Shown here: in pieces, positions 52,774-61,359 of the stretch | How the letters are laid out: each line of letters opens with the position of its first letter | Position numbering within the stretch: the stretch's first letter is position 1 | Origin: Streptomyces sp. NBC_00490 | GTDB lineage: Bacteria; Actinomycetota; Actinomycetes; Streptomycetales; Streptomycetaceae | DNA: 64,000 nt | Assembly: GCF_036013645.1 (NCBI RefSeq) | Contig: NZ_CP107869.1 | Location: 7,936,001-8,000,000 of the forward strand | Direction of reading: 5' to 3' | The notes under the pieces: generated by a model | What the model was told of the DNA's origin: nothing | The model's database searches: none | The model's input: the letters and a program-made list of their open reading frames with translations, nothing else | Made by a program: the position numbers and the translations under genes

Positions 52774-53238
52774 TCACAGGAGGCTGCCGCTGCCGTAGGG
52801 GGCATACAGGTCCAGCAGCCGGGTGCGGGCCGAGCGCAGGCGGTGGGCGAGGACGCAGCCCACCCACTGGGCGACGCTCGCGCCGAGCGCGGGGTCGTCC
52901 TGGCACATCGACCGGATCGTGGTGGCGTCGAACTCGTAGGCGCGCACCGGGCTGGTCGCCTCGGCGCCCAGGTGCCAGCTGTGCGGGGCGAACAGCCAGG
53001 ACCAGCCGATGAGTTGGTTGTGGTCGAGGGCCTCGATGACGGCCGCGCGGCGGCCTGGCACGTGCATGTCGAGAGCGACGGTGCCGGTACGGATTATCCA
53101 GAACCTATCCGCCTTGCCGCCTTCCTCGAAGAGGCGGGTGCCCTGCGGGAACGACACCTCCCGGGCGAAGCGCATCAGCCGATGGCGGTGCTCGGCCGGC
53201 AGTGCCTGGAGCATGCCGGCCGTGGCGGGAGCGTTCAT
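52774..53238 (-). CDS. stand-alone cyclic nucleotide-binding domain protein
   Basis: This 154-residue protein has the Crp-type beta-roll: LMRFAREVSFPQGTRLFEEGGKADRFWIIRTGTVALDMHVPG and the phosphate-cassette-like GWSWLFAPHSWH. No helix-turn-helix follows; the C-terminal helices end in a short tail (YAPYGSGSLL). It is therefore not a DNA-binding Crp but a possible ligand-sensing partner, perhaps of the CBS-BON protein downstream. ATG 53238 has GGAGG upstream. Three DosR-like boxes lie 71-127 bp before the start. Confidence 0.85.
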   Translation of the reverse strand: MNAPATAGMLQALPAEHRHRLMRFAREVSFPQGTRLFEEGGKADRFWIIRTGTVALDMHVPGRRAAVIEALDHNQLIGWSWLFAPHSWHLGAEATSPVRAYEFDATTIRSMCQDDPALGASVAQWVGCVLAHRLRSARTRLLDLYAPYGSGSLL

Positions 53239-53307
53239 GACGTGCCTCCAGTCAGGGCGTACGAACCTGCCACGTCCAGCGTGCTCCCGTGCCCCGTGCC
53301 GGGCGAT

Positions 53308-53364
53308 GGGCCACCCGGCCCCATGGCCGGGCCACCCGGCACCACGTCCGGGTCCTTCGGCACC
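53308..53364. promoter_or_regulatory. array of three DosR-like boxes at 21-bp spacing
   Basis: GGGCCACCCGGCCC (53308), GGGCCACCCGGCAC (53329) and GGGTCCTTCGGCACC (53350) start exactly 21 bp apart. A weaker copy ends at 53382. The array lies between the divergent cyclic-nucleotide-binding gene (53238) and small membrane protein gene (53432) and can serve both. Confidence 0.7.
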
Positions 53365-53431
53365 CTGTGCTTGAACGGTCCCGGATGTTCGATGAAGACG
53401 AGCGACGACTCGGCAGAAGGAGGTGTGCATT

Positions 53432-53632
53432 GTGGGTACGTCACTTACCTCGGAGTTCTGGAGGCTGTTCGCGGTTCTCCTGGTGATCTCCACCGCGGTC
53501 ACTTTTGTGCTCAGCGCCGCGCTCGACGCGCTGGCGCTGCGGGCACAGCGGCGCCGCATCCGTCGCCGGTCGGCCGTCGTGCGGGCGACCGAGGCACCCC
53601 GCCGATCTGATCGGACCCCGGTCCATCGCTGA
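53432..53632 (+). CDS. small single-helix membrane protein
   Basis: This is a 66-residue protein. Residues 1-10 are polar, then comes one membrane helix LFAVLLVISTAVTFVLSAAL, followed by a strongly basic tail (ALRAQRRRIRRRSAVVRA). GTG 53432 is eight bases after AAGGAGG; GTG 53423 overlaps that site. It leads towards carbamate kinase 97 bp downstream. It may be a small regulatory membrane peptide; function unknown. Confidence 0.65.
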   Translation: MGTSLTSEFWRLFAVLLVISTAVTFVLSAALDALALRAQRRRIRRRSAVVRATEAPRRSDRTPVHR

Positions 53633-53729
53633 ACCCGGATGCCTTTAGCTGCCCTTCCAGGTCAACGGCAGGACGCCGACTGGACACCATCAAGGCCGTA
53701 CTTGTGGCCCCCATGGAGGAACTCAAGCC

Positions 53730-54653
53730 ATGCGCATCGTCATCGCTCTCGGCGGCAACGCCCTGCTGCGGCGGGGCGAACGCCCCGACGCGGCCGTGCA
53801 GCAGGCGAACATCGACCGGGTGACCACCGCCGTCGCCGCTCTCGCTCTCGAACACGAGATCGTCCTCACCCACGGCAACGAGCCGCAGATCGGCCTGCTC
53901 GCCATGGAGAGCGCGGCCGACCCGGTCTTGACCACCCCCTATCCGCTGGACCTACTGGGAGCCCAGACCGAGGGCCTGATCGGCTCGCTGCTGGTCCGGG
54001 CCCTGCACGACACGCTGCCCGGCCACAAGATCGCCGCACTCGTGACCCATACCCTGGTACGGGCCGACGACCCGGCCTTCGCACGACCCGCAAAGCGCGT
54101 CGGCCCCGTGTATCCCCGGGACGTCGCCCGCACCCTTGCACGAAGGCGCGGCTGGCACATCGCCAAGGACGCCACCGGGTGGCGCCAAGTCGTCGCCTCA
54201 CCCATGCCCGAGGGCATCGTCGAGACCGAGACCATCCACGACCTGCTCACCTGCGGAGCGCTCGTCATCTGCGCCGGCGGCGGAGGCGTGCCCGTCACCG
54301 CCGACAAGGACACCGGCGCGCTGAACGGAGCGGACGCGGTCGTCGACAAGGACTTCACCGCCGCCCTGCTCGCCGAGGAACTCAAGGCCGACTTCCTGCT
54401 CATCCTCACGGACGTTCCATGCGTCTACACCGGCTACGGCACCCATGACCCGCGGCCCGTCCTCGACGCCACCCCCGACGACCTGCGCCGCGCAGGCTTC
54501 CCCGCCGACTCCATGGGCCCCAAGACGGAGGCAGCCGCCCGGTTCGTCGAACGCACCGGGGGACTGGCCGCCATCGGTTCCCTCGACGCGGCGTACGAGA
54601 TCGTTCACGGGAGGTCGGGGACCCTGGTGCGCCCCGATCTGGCTGTCGGCTGA
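53730..54653 (+). CDS. arcC: carbamate kinase
   Basis: This 307-residue amino-acid-kinase-fold enzyme makes ATP from carbamoyl phosphate and ADP. Signatures are MRIVIALGGNALLRRGE, LTHGNEPQIGLLA, ICAGGGGVPV and DKDFTAALLAEELKADFLLILTDV. ATG 53730 has GGAGGAACTC upstream. No arginine deiminase or ornithine carbamoyltransferase gene is adjacent, so the source of carbamoyl phosphate is unclear. Co-transcription with the small membrane protein under the 53308 boxes is likely. Confidence 0.93.
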   Translation: MRIVIALGGNALLRRGERPDAAVQQANIDRVTTAVAALALEHEIVLTHGNEPQIGLLAMESAADPVLTTPYPLDLLGAQTEGLIGSLLVRALHDTLPGHKIAALVTHTLVRADDPAFARPAKRVGPVYPRDVARTLARRRGWHIAKDATGWRQVVASPMPEGIVETETIHDLLTCGALVICAGGGGVPVTADKDTGALNGADAVVDKDFTAALLAEELKADFLLILTDVPCVYTGYGTHDPRPVLDATPDDLRRAGFPADSMGPKTEAAARFVERTGGLAAIGSLDAAYEIVHGRSGTLVRPDLAVG

Positions 54654-54759
54654 AATGCGGCCGGAACGAGTTGGACCGACCGTGGGAGAGGGGCAACCAG
54701 GTCCGGCGCGCCGGCCCGGGCGGGCGACGGCGTCGTCGTTGCGCACCCAGGTCGGCCGT

Positions 54760-55389
54760 GGCCCCCATAGGTTCAACCCGCCCCAAGACATCCTGCACGG
54801 CGCATCGGGCCGGCGGACGACGCACCGGATGCCTGGCCCGTTGGTTGATGCGCTGCTGGTCGAGCCGCCACCGTGCGACGGGTTGCCTGGACCGACTGCC
54901 ATCAGGCGTCTGCGCTCCGGCGCCGTAGATCATCCTGCGAACGCCACCGCGGCCGCGGTGGCCAGGAAGCCGGCTTCGACGGCCGCTTCCGTCGGAGTCG
55001 GCGGCTCAGCGGTGATCTCACCCATGCCGTCCGTCCGGACCGCGATTTCGGACCCGGCCTTTCGACCGGTGCCCACCAAGGTCTTGCTGGTGTGGACGAA
55101 GCCATCGGGGTCCGCCCAGCGAACCCCGCGCCGCGATCCTGTCGCTCGTGCCCCCAGCCTTGCTGCGAGGGACCTCGGTGAGGAGCACCCCGCGCACGGA
55201 ATACCGCTCGGCACGATGCCGCGCAAACACCTCATCGGCGGCGTGAGCCGTCACGGGGCCGGCGGTCGTACCGCCCACGGCGATGACCGCCCACACGGCC
55301 GGCACGATCCAGGCATCGATGATGTCGACGCGCCGTCGCAGCGGGTTGGTCCGCCACCGCCACAGCCGCTGAGGTCGGTCGGGGTTCAA
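54760..55389 (-). pseudogene. frameshifted Rv1733c-family membrane protein relic
   Basis: On the minus strand, RLWRWRTNPLRRRVDIIDAW with a first membrane helix and RAERYSVRGVLLTEVP is followed, one frame over, by VRWADPDGFVHTSKTLVGTG, KAGSEIAVRTDGMGEITAEP and PTPTEAAVEAGFLATAAAVAFAG. A third frame gives VARWRLDQQRINQ and GRVEPMG. This is the full order of Rv1733c-like proteins, broken by at least two indels. The TTG at 55389 and the upstream pair of DosR-like boxes suggest it once belonged to the regulon. Confidence 0.65.
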
Positions 55390-55489
55390 CCCACCGTCGT
55401 GTTGCGCCTGTTCGCCCTTGTCCCAAGGTGGGAAGGGGCGGCGTCGCGGGTCTGGGGCCCGCGACGCAACCCACTTGGTGCCGGTGTGG

Positions 55490-55523
55490 CCCGTCCGGAC
55501 CCCGACGGCGGGACCATCGGCCC
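55490..55523. promoter_or_regulatory. pair of DosR-like boxes upstream of the nitroreductase
   Basis: GGGACCATCGGCCC (55510-55523) is an exact match, 79-92 bp before the nitroreductase ATG. GCCCGTCCGGACCC (55490-55503) is a second copy 20 bp away, facing the Rv1733c-like relic. Confidence 0.6.
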
Positions 55524-55601
55524 CTCACAGGGCGGTGGCCGGGGGACCCACGCTCGGAGGACGGCACAACCTGTCGCGCGCCGACACGTGAGGAGGGCGT
55601 C

Positions 55602-56609
55602 ATGCACACCACATCCCCGTTCCTGGATGCCGCAACGGTGGAGACCTCCGTGGCGGCCGCGGTCGCCGCACCGTCGATCCATAACACCCAGCCGTGGCGC
55701 TTCGGCCTGGATCCCGAGACCCTCACGTTCCAGGTGCGCGCCGCCCCTGAACGCGGCTTGCGGCGCGCCGACCCGGCAGGGCGTGCCCTGCATCTTTCGG
55801 TGGGAGCGTCGGTTCTCAACCTCAGGGTGGCGATGGCCCACTTCGGGTGGTCACCGGTCAGGCGCCTACTGCCCGCGCCGGAGGACCCGGGCCTGCTCGC
55901 CGTGCTCCGCCTGGCAGGACGCGACACCCGGTCCGCGACCGGCCATCGGGCCCACCTCTACGAGGCGATCTGGCGCAGGCACAGCAGCCGCCTGCCGTTC
56001 GCGGGCCGGCCGCTGCCCTCGTACCTGCGCACCGAACTCGGTGAAGCCGCCCGGGTGGAGGGCGCGCGCCTCTGGTTCCCCGACGCTGCCGGGACGGCGC
56101 GTCTGCTTCGCCTGACCGCGGAGGCCGAGCGCCGCAACCGGGTCGACACCGACCGTGCCACGGAGGGCAGCCGCTGGGTGCATCGAGACCTTGATCCGAT
56201 TGCCGACGTCGGCCTGCCGCGGGCGGTGCTCGGCCCTCAGGACACGCGCGAACTCCTTCCCATGCGGGACTTCACCGCGCAGCAGCACACCGAGCGACTG
56301 GTCGCCCGGCCGTTCGAGGCAGCTCCGCACATAGCTGTGCTGATCACCGAACACGACAGTCGCGCCGACTGGCTGCGGGCGGGGCAGGCTCTGCAGCACA
56401 TGTGGCTCCTCGCCACGGCCCACGGCCTGCGCGCCTCCCTCCTGCACCAGGCACTGGAGTGGCCGGACCTGCGAAGGTCCATGAGCCCGGTTCCCGGTCC
56501 GGCCGGGCACGCGCAGATGCTCATCCGATTCGGATACGGCCCGGAGGGCCCCGCGAGCCCGCGGCGCGCCCCGCGCACCGTGGTCGACGACGTGCTGGCG
56601 AGTCGATAG
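55602..56609 (+). CDS. Acg-family nitroreductase-like protein
   Basis: This 335-residue protein resembles Acg/Rv2032, members of the nitroreductase superfamily with two fused half-domains. AAVAAPSIHNTQPWRFGLD is the conserved start, followed by RRHSSRLPFAGRPLP, LPMRDFTAQQHTERLV and GQALQHMWLLATAHGLRASLLHQALEWPDLR. ATG 55602 has AGGAGG five bases upstream. Rv2032 binds FMN in a way thought to sequester it and belongs to the DosR regulon; the same is inferred here. Confidence 0.88.
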   Translation: MHTTSPFLDAATVETSVAAAVAAPSIHNTQPWRFGLDPETLTFQVRAAPERGLRRADPAGRALHLSVGASVLNLRVAMAHFGWSPVRRLLPAPEDPGLLAVLRLAGRDTRSATGHRAHLYEAIWRRHSSRLPFAGRPLPSYLRTELGEAARVEGARLWFPDAAGTARLLRLTAEAERRNRVDTDRATEGSRWVHRDLDPIADVGLPRAVLGPQDTRELLPMRDFTAQQHTERLVARPFEAAPHIAVLITEHDSRADWLRAGQALQHMWLLATAHGLRASLLHQALEWPDLRRSMSPVPGPAGHAQMLIRFGYGPEGPASPRRAPRTVVDDVLASR

Positions 56610-56616
56610 CCCATCC

Positions 56617-56669
56617 GCCCTTCACCGTGTGGAGGCAGGCGCGGCGACGGCCTCCACACGGTGAAGGGC
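56617..56669. terminator. 20-bp perfect stem-loop after the nitroreductase gene
   Basis: GCCCTTCACCGTGTGGAGGC (56617-56636) pairs exactly with 56650-56669 across a 13-base loop. It begins eight bases after the nitroreductase stop and covers the end of the STAS relic on the other strand, so it can serve both. Confidence 0.8.
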
Positions 56670-56915
56670 CAGGTCCGTGCTCAGGCTGGTGTGCAGCTCG
56701 AAGATGGCAGGCCCAGACCGGCGCAGTCGATGAAGGCCGTCGAGTGCAGGTCCAGCACCAGATCGGGGTGCGGGCCGGCGGTCAGGGGCGTCCAGCCGGG
56801 CCGCGAGGGGCGGCGCGGTGAAGATGTCGAGCTCGCCGCGCAGCTCCACGACGCTTGTTTCGCCGACGGTGCGTTCCGTGTGATGAGACGCGGACCCTGG
56901 GTCGATATCGGACAT
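56622..56915 (-). pseudogene. frameshifted STAS-domain (anti-sigma factor antagonist) relic
   Basis: From ATG 56915, one frame reads ETSVVELRGELDIFTAPPLAARLDA; the next reads PHPDLVLDLHSTAFIDCAGLGL; the first frame then resumes with LHRVEAVAAPASTR and the stop at 56622. Together they rebuild a SpoIIAA/RsbV-type STAS domain, with the phosphorylatable Ser-type position in the DLHSTAFIDCAGL loop. Two compensating indels leave a garbled middle. It may be a natural substrate, now lost, of a SpoIIE-type phosphatase such as the one at 48584. Confidence 0.65.
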
Positions 56916-56950
56916 GGTCCGAGACAACAGGGAGGGGCGAGGCACGGGTG

Positions 56951-56964
56951 GGGCCGATGGACCC
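56951..56964. promoter_or_regulatory. DosR-like box upstream of the STAS relic
   Basis: GGGCCGATGGACCC is an exact GGGNC-N4-GNCCC match, 36-49 bp upstream of the ATG at 56915. Confidence 0.5.
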
Positions 56965-57082
56965 TACTGCCGGGTTTTGTGGGATATGCCGGGCTGCTGG
57001 CGGTGCGATCCGGTCGGCTGGCCCGAGTGGCACCCACACGCCCAGGAGAGGCCGGGCGGGCCCATCGAGCGCGGCGTGACCC

Positions 57083-57117
57083 GGGCCGTTCTCCGGCATG
57101 GCCGGGACCGATGGCCC
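57083..57117. promoter_or_regulatory. pair of DosR-like boxes upstream of the PPOX gene
   Basis: GGGACCGATGGCCC (57104-57117) is exact and GGGCCGTTCTCCGG (57083-57096) is a half-match 21 bp away. The exact site lies 77-90 bp before the ATG at 57194. Confidence 0.6.
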
Positions 57118-57193
57118 CTCACCTCCGGGCCGCATCCGGCTCAGGATGGAATGACGCAGATCCGCTGTTACCAGGCGAAAGACGGGCTGGCTG

Positions 57194-57634
57194 ATGCACC
57201 CCAACGACGGTTTCCACGAACTCGGGCGGCAGGAGTGCCTGCGGCGGCTGGCCAAGGTGCCCGTCGGCCGCATCGTCTACACGCGCCAGGCCCTGCCCGC
57301 CGTGCTGCCGGTGAACTTCAGCCTGGACAGTGGCGGAGCGGTGGTGTTGCGCACTTCCGCTGCCTCGGAGCTGGTCCGCGCGATCGACGGCGCGGTGGTC
57401 GCCTTCGAGGCTGATGACGTCGACGCGGTCCGGCACTCCGGCTGGAGCGTCGTGGTCACCGGCGCAGCGATGGTGGTGACCGACCCCGCCGAGATCGAAC
57501 GCCTGGCCCGCACCGGGCCGGTCTCCTGGGTGCCCTCGCCGCAGGAGGTCTTCGTCCGCATCGAGCCCGAACTGGTCACCGGCCGTGAGCTCGTCGGCGG
57601 ACACACTCTGTACGGGGTGGACCTCACCGTCTGA
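57194..57634 (+). CDS. pyridoxamine 5'-phosphate oxidase-fold flavin-binding protein
   Basis: This 146-residue split-barrel protein shows LGRQECLRRLAKVPVGRIVYTRQALPAVLPVNF and HSGWSVVVTGAAMVVTDPAEIERL, typical of PPOX-class FMN or F420 binders of actinobacteria. The C-terminal PQEVFVRIEPELVTGRELVGG closes the barrel. The Shine-Dalgarno sequence is weak. It stands alone under DosR-like boxes; several proteins of this class belong to the mycobacterial hypoxia response. Substrate unknown. Confidence 0.85.
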   Translation: MHPNDGFHELGRQECLRRLAKVPVGRIVYTRQALPAVLPVNFSLDSGGAVVLRTSAASELVRAIDGAVVAFEADDVDAVRHSGWSVVVTGAAMVVTDPAEIERLARTGPVSWVPSPQEVFVRIEPELVTGRELVGGHTLYGVDLTV

Positions 57635-57669
57635 ACGTTCTTTCCTTTTCTTCTCATCCGTCCGGGTCC

Positions 57670-57729
57670 GGGACCGGCTGGCCCGACGGCGCTTGGGCCG
57701 TACGGGGTGTCCATGGGCTCTGTCGGCCC
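57670..57729. promoter_or_regulatory. cluster of degenerate DosR-like boxes upstream of usp
   Basis: GGGACCGGCTGGCCC (57670-57684), GGGCCGTACGGGGT (57695-57708) and GGGCTCTGTCGGCCC (57715-57729) each have at least one full half-site. The last two are 20 bp apart. The universal stress gene starts at 57873. Confidence 0.45.
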
Positions 57730-57872
57730 CTGTCCCGGAGGGGCCTTGGACGACGAGCATCCTGCGTGGAGCAGCCGCGGGATCGAAGCTCAGTCCCGAC
57801 GGCGAGCTTGCCCACGGTCCTCGGTCCCACGAGGACTGCATACCCCGCGCACGAAGAGAAGGGAACAAGACG

Positions 57873-58694
57873 ATGACTCTCCGTCATGTAGCTGTCGGTG
57901 TGGACGGTTCACTGGTCGCCGTACGAGCGCTGGACTGGGCCGCCGAGCAAGCGGCGCACCGTGGCACCGCGTTGCGCATCGTGTTCGCCGTGGGCGACCG
58001 CGACGAGGCGGGACCGGTTCTGGCATCGGCCGCCGCACGGGTTCACGAGCGTCATCCCGGCCTGTCGGTGGACACTCGGGCCGTGGAGGACGGCGCCGTG
58101 CGGGCGCTGGCGCGGGAGAGCGAGAGCGCCGTCCTCACCGTCGTGGGCACCCGTGGGTTCGGCGGAGTCACCGGCCTGCTGGCCGGCTCGGTGAGTCTGC
58201 GGCTGGCCGCGCACACGCACGGTCCGCTGCTCGTCGTCCGCGGAGACCACCCCTGCGACAACGGACGCGAAGCGCTGCTCGGCCTGGAGAGCAACGCCGA
58301 CGCGGACGCAGCCGCCTACGCCTTCCAGGAAGCCGAACGGCGCGGGACTCGGTTGCGCGTTCTGCACTGCGCAACCCACCGGCACACCACACCCGAACTG
58401 CCCTCGCTGGTACCCGCGACGAGCCCGGGCCAGCAGCGCCAGGCCCGCAACGACCAGGCGGAGGAAGCCGTCGCGCGGTTCAGCATCGCCCGACTGAAGG
58501 AGGAGTACCCCAAGGTCGACGTCGAGAGCCGCACGGTCCGCACCGGTCCGGCCCACGCCCTGCTGGCGGCCACTCGCGAGGCCGGCGTCGTGATCATCGG
58601 CGCGCACCGCCGCATCGGTCGGCTCGGTCCGGTTGCACACGTCTTGTTGCACCACTCCCACTGCCCGGTGGTGCTGGTGCCGGCGGCGACCTGA
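57873..58694 (+). CDS. tandem-domain universal stress protein
   Basis: This 273-residue protein has two UspA domains: VAVGVDGSLVAVRALDWAAEQ with GTRGFGGVTGLLAGSVSLRLAAHTHGPLLVV, and LLGLESNADADAAAYAFQEAERRG with IGAHRRIGRLGPVAHVLLHHSHCPVVLV. It is shorter than the other two tandem Usp proteins here. ATG 57873 follows GAAGGGA. It precedes phosphoketolase by 128 bp, which carries its own DosR-like boxes. Confidence 0.92.
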   Translation: MTLRHVAVGVDGSLVAVRALDWAAEQAAHRGTALRIVFAVGDRDEAGPVLASAAARVHERHPGLSVDTRAVEDGAVRALARESESAVLTVVGTRGFGGVTGLLAGSVSLRLAAHTHGPLLVVRGDHPCDNGREALLGLESNADADAAAYAFQEAERRGTRLRVLHCATHRHTTPELPSLVPATSPGQQRQARNDQAEEAVARFSIARLKEEYPKVDVESRTVRTGPAHALLAATREAGVVIIGAHRRIGRLGPVAHVLLHHSHCPVVLVPAAT

Positions 58695-58717
58695 TGGCGA
58701 GCACGGTGGTCAGTGAT

Positions 58718-58747
58718 GGCCCGGTCGGCCCTGGCGGGCCCCGGCCC
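58718..58747. promoter_or_regulatory. DosR-like boxes upstream of phosphoketolase
   Basis: GGCCCGGTCGGCCC (58718-58731) differs from the GGGNC-N4-GNCCC pattern at one base. GGGCCCCGGCCC (58736-58747) is a compressed second copy. They lie 76-105 bp before the phosphoketolase ATG. Confidence 0.45.
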
Positions 58748-58822
58748 GGTGGGCGGAGAGTGGAGAGGTGCGGACCGTTGCGCACCGTCTGACCGACGCA
58801 CCGACCCGGAAGGGAAGCTCAC

Positions 58823-61204
58823 ATGCCAGCCGACACGCAGCAGGCGCCCGGCGTACTCACGGACGAGGAGCTCAGCGCCCTGGATGCCCACTGGCGCGCC
58901 GCGAACTACCTGGCCGTCGGCCAGATCTACCTCATGGCCAACCCCCTGCTGACCGAACCGCTGCGCCCCGAGCACGTCAAGCCGCGTCTCCTCGGCCACT
59001 GGGGCACCTCTCCCGGCCTCAACCTGGTCCACACCCACCTCAATCGCGTCATCAAGAATCGCGAGCTGGACGCCCTGTGCATCTGGGGCCCCGGCCACGG
59101 CGGGCCCGCCGTCCTCGCCAACGCCTGGCTGGAAGGCTCGTACACCGAGACCTACCCGGACATCACCCGGGACGCCGACGGCATGGCCCGGCTGTTCAAG
59201 CAGTTCTCCTTTCCCGGCGGCGTGCCCAGCCATGTCGCCCCGGAGACCCCGGGCTCCGTCCACGAGGGCGGTGAACTCGGGTACGCCCTCTCGCACGCCT
59301 ACGGCGCCGCCCTGGACAACCCCGGCCTGGTGGTCACGTGCGTGATCGGCGACGGCGAGGCCGAGACCGGTCCGCTGGCCGCGTCCTGGCATTCCAACAA
59401 GTTCCTCGACCCCGTCCACGACGGCGCCGTCCTGCCGATCCTCCACCTCAACGGCTACAAGATCGCGAACCCGACGGTGCTCGCCCGTCTCCCCGAGTCC
59501 GAACTCGACGAACTGCTCCGGGGCTACGGTCACGACCCGCTCCATGTCACCGGCGACGACCCGGCGGCCGTCCACCAGGCGATGGCCGAGGCCATGGACA
59601 CCGCGCTGGACCGCATCGCCGCCCTCCAACGCGCCGCACGCGAGGACGGAGCAACCGAACGCCCCCGCTGGCCGGTGATCGTGCTGCGCACCCCCAAGGG
59701 CTGGACCGGCCCGGCGGAGGTCGACGGACTGCCGGTGGAAGGCACCTGGCGCGCCCATCAAGTTCCCCTCGCCGCCGTCCGCGACAACCCCGACCACCTG
59801 CGTCAGTTGGAGGACTGGCTACGCTCCTACCGCCCCGAGGAACTGTTCGACGAGCACGGCCGCCCACGCCCGGACGTCCTGGCCTGCGTCCCGGACGGCG
59901 CCCGAAGGCTCGGCGCGACCCCGCACGCCAACGGCGGACTCCTACTGCGCGAACTGCCCCTGCCCCCGCTGGAGCGGTACGCCGTCCCCGTCGACAAACC
60001 CGGCGCCACCCTGCACGAGCCCACCCGCGTCCTCGGCGACTTGCTGGAAGACGTCATGCGGAACACAGCCGACCGGCGCGACTTCCGCCTGGTCGGCCCG
60101 GACGAGACCGCCTCCAACCGCCTTCAGGCGGTGTACGCGGCCACCGGTAAGGCGTGGCAGGCCGGCACCCTCGAGGTGGACGAACACCTCGACCGGCACG
60201 GCCGGGTGATGGAGATTCTCTCCGAACACACCTGCCAGGGCTGGCTGGAGGGATACCTGCTCACCGGTCGGCACGGGCTGTTCTCCTGCTACGAGGCGTT
60301 CGTGCACATCGTCGACTCGATGGTCAACCAGCACATCAAGTGGCTGCGCACCACCCGCCGGCTGCCCTGGCGCGCGCCCATCGCCTCCCTCAACTATCTG
60401 CTCACCTCGCACGTGTGGCGCCAGGACCACAACGGCTTCTCCCACCAGGACCCCGGCTTCGTCGACCACGTCCTCAACAAGAGCCCGGAGGTCGTACGCG
60501 TCTACCTTCCGCCGGACACCAACACCCTCCTGTCGGTGGCGGACCATGTGCTGCGCAGCCGCGACTACGTCAACGTCGTCGTGGCCGGCAAACAGCCCTG
60601 CTTCGACTGGCTCACGATGGAGCAGGCCAAGGTCCACTGCGCGCGCGGCGCCGGGATCTGGGACTGGGCGGGCACGGAGAACAGCGGCGAGCCCGACGCC
60701 GTCCTGGCCTGCGCCGGTGACGTGCCCACCCAGGAGGTCCTGGCCGCCGCCCAGCTGCTGCGCCGGCACCTGCCCGAGCTGGCCGTCCGGGTGGTGAACG
60801 TCGTCGACATCGCACGCCTGATGCCGCGCGAGGAACACCCGCACGGCATGAGCGACTTCGAGTACGACGGGCTGTTCACCCCCGACAAGCCGGTCATCTT
60901 CGCCTACCACGGCTACCCGTGGCTGATCCACCGCCTCGCCTACCGCCGCACCGGCCACAAAAACCTGCACGTGCGCGGCTACAAGGAGATCGGGACCACG
61001 ACCACGCCGTTCGACATGGTCGTCCGCAACGACATGGACCGCTACCGACTGGTCATGGACGTCATCGACCGCGTGCCCGGGCTCGCGGTGCGCGCCGCGC
61101 CCGTACGCCAACGGATGGAGGACGCCCGCCTGCGCCACCACGACTGGATCCGCATCCACGGCACCGACCTGCCGGAGGTCGCCGACTGGGCCTGGGACGG
61201 CTGA
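58823..61204 (+). CDS. xfp: xylulose-5-phosphate/fructose-6-phosphate phosphoketolase
   Basis: This 793-residue thiamine-diphosphate enzyme splits xylulose-5-P or fructose-6-P with phosphate to acetyl phosphate. Signatures include [51 protein letters not shown], the ThDP motif [19 protein letters not shown] (from Gly176), and [12 protein letters not shown]. Full length matches the family. ATG 58823 follows GGAAGGGAAG. With an acetate or NDP-forming kinase activity, acetyl phosphate would yield ATP without respiration. Confidence 0.95.
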   Translation: MPADTQQAPGVLTDEELSALDAHWRAANYLAVGQIYLMANPLLTEPLRPEHVKPRLLGHWGTSPGLNLVHTHLNRVIKNRELDALCIWGPGHGGPAVLANAWLEGSYTETYPDITRDADGMARLFKQFSFPGGVPSHVAPETPGSVHEGGELGYALSHAYGAALDNPGLVVTCVIGDGEAETGPLAASWHSNKFLDPVHDGAVLPILHLNGYKIANPTVLARLPESELDELLRGYGHDPLHVTGDDPAAVHQAMAEAMDTALDRIAALQRAAREDGATERPRWPVIVLRTPKGWTGPAEVDGLPVEGTWRAHQVPLAAVRDNPDHLRQLEDWLRSYRPEELFDEHGRPRPDVLACVPDGARRLGATPHANGGLLLRELPLPPLERYAVPVDKPGATLHEPTRVLGDLLEDVMRNTADRRDFRLVGPDETASNRLQAVYAATGKAWQAGTLEVDEHLDRHGRVMEILSEHTCQGWLEGYLLTGRHGLFSCYEAFVHIVDSMVNQHIKWLRTTRRLPWRAPIASLNYLLTSHVWRQDHNGFSHQDPGFVDHVLNKSPEVVRVYLPPDTNTLLSVADHVLRSRDYVNVVVAGKQPCFDWLTMEQAKVHCARGAGIWDWAGTENSGEPDAVLACAGDVPTQEVLAAAQLLRRHLPELAVRVVNVVDIARLMPREEHPHGMSDFEYDGLFTPDKPVIFAYHGYPWLIHRLAYRRTGHKNLHVRGYKEIGTTTTPFDMVVRNDMDRYRLVMDVIDRVPGLAVRAAPVRQRMEDARLRHHDWIRIHGTDLPEVADWAWDG

Positions 61205-61229
61205 CGGTTGCCAACGGGGGCCCAGACGG

Positions 61230-61264
61230 GGGACGTTCGGCCCTGTGTCCGGGCCCTGCAGCCC
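61230..61264. promoter_or_regulatory. pair of DosR-like boxes upstream of the DoxX gene
   Basis: GGGACGTTCGGCCC (61230-61243) is exact; GGGCCCTGCAGCCC (61251-61264) starts 21 bp later and differs at one base. They lie 96-130 bp before the ATG at 61360. Confidence 0.6.
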
Positions 61265-61359
61265 CTCGGATGGGCGTCGTCGACGCGGGACATTGAAGGT
61301 GCGACGAGAGTCGTCCACCACATTCCGCGCGTCGTACCCCCTCGAAAGGGATGAGCATC

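Noticed and set aside
56617..56669. 20-bp stem-loop as a DosR-like operator
   Set aside because: It lacks the GGGNC-N4-GNCCC form, sits at the 3' ends of two converging reading frames, and behaves as a terminator.
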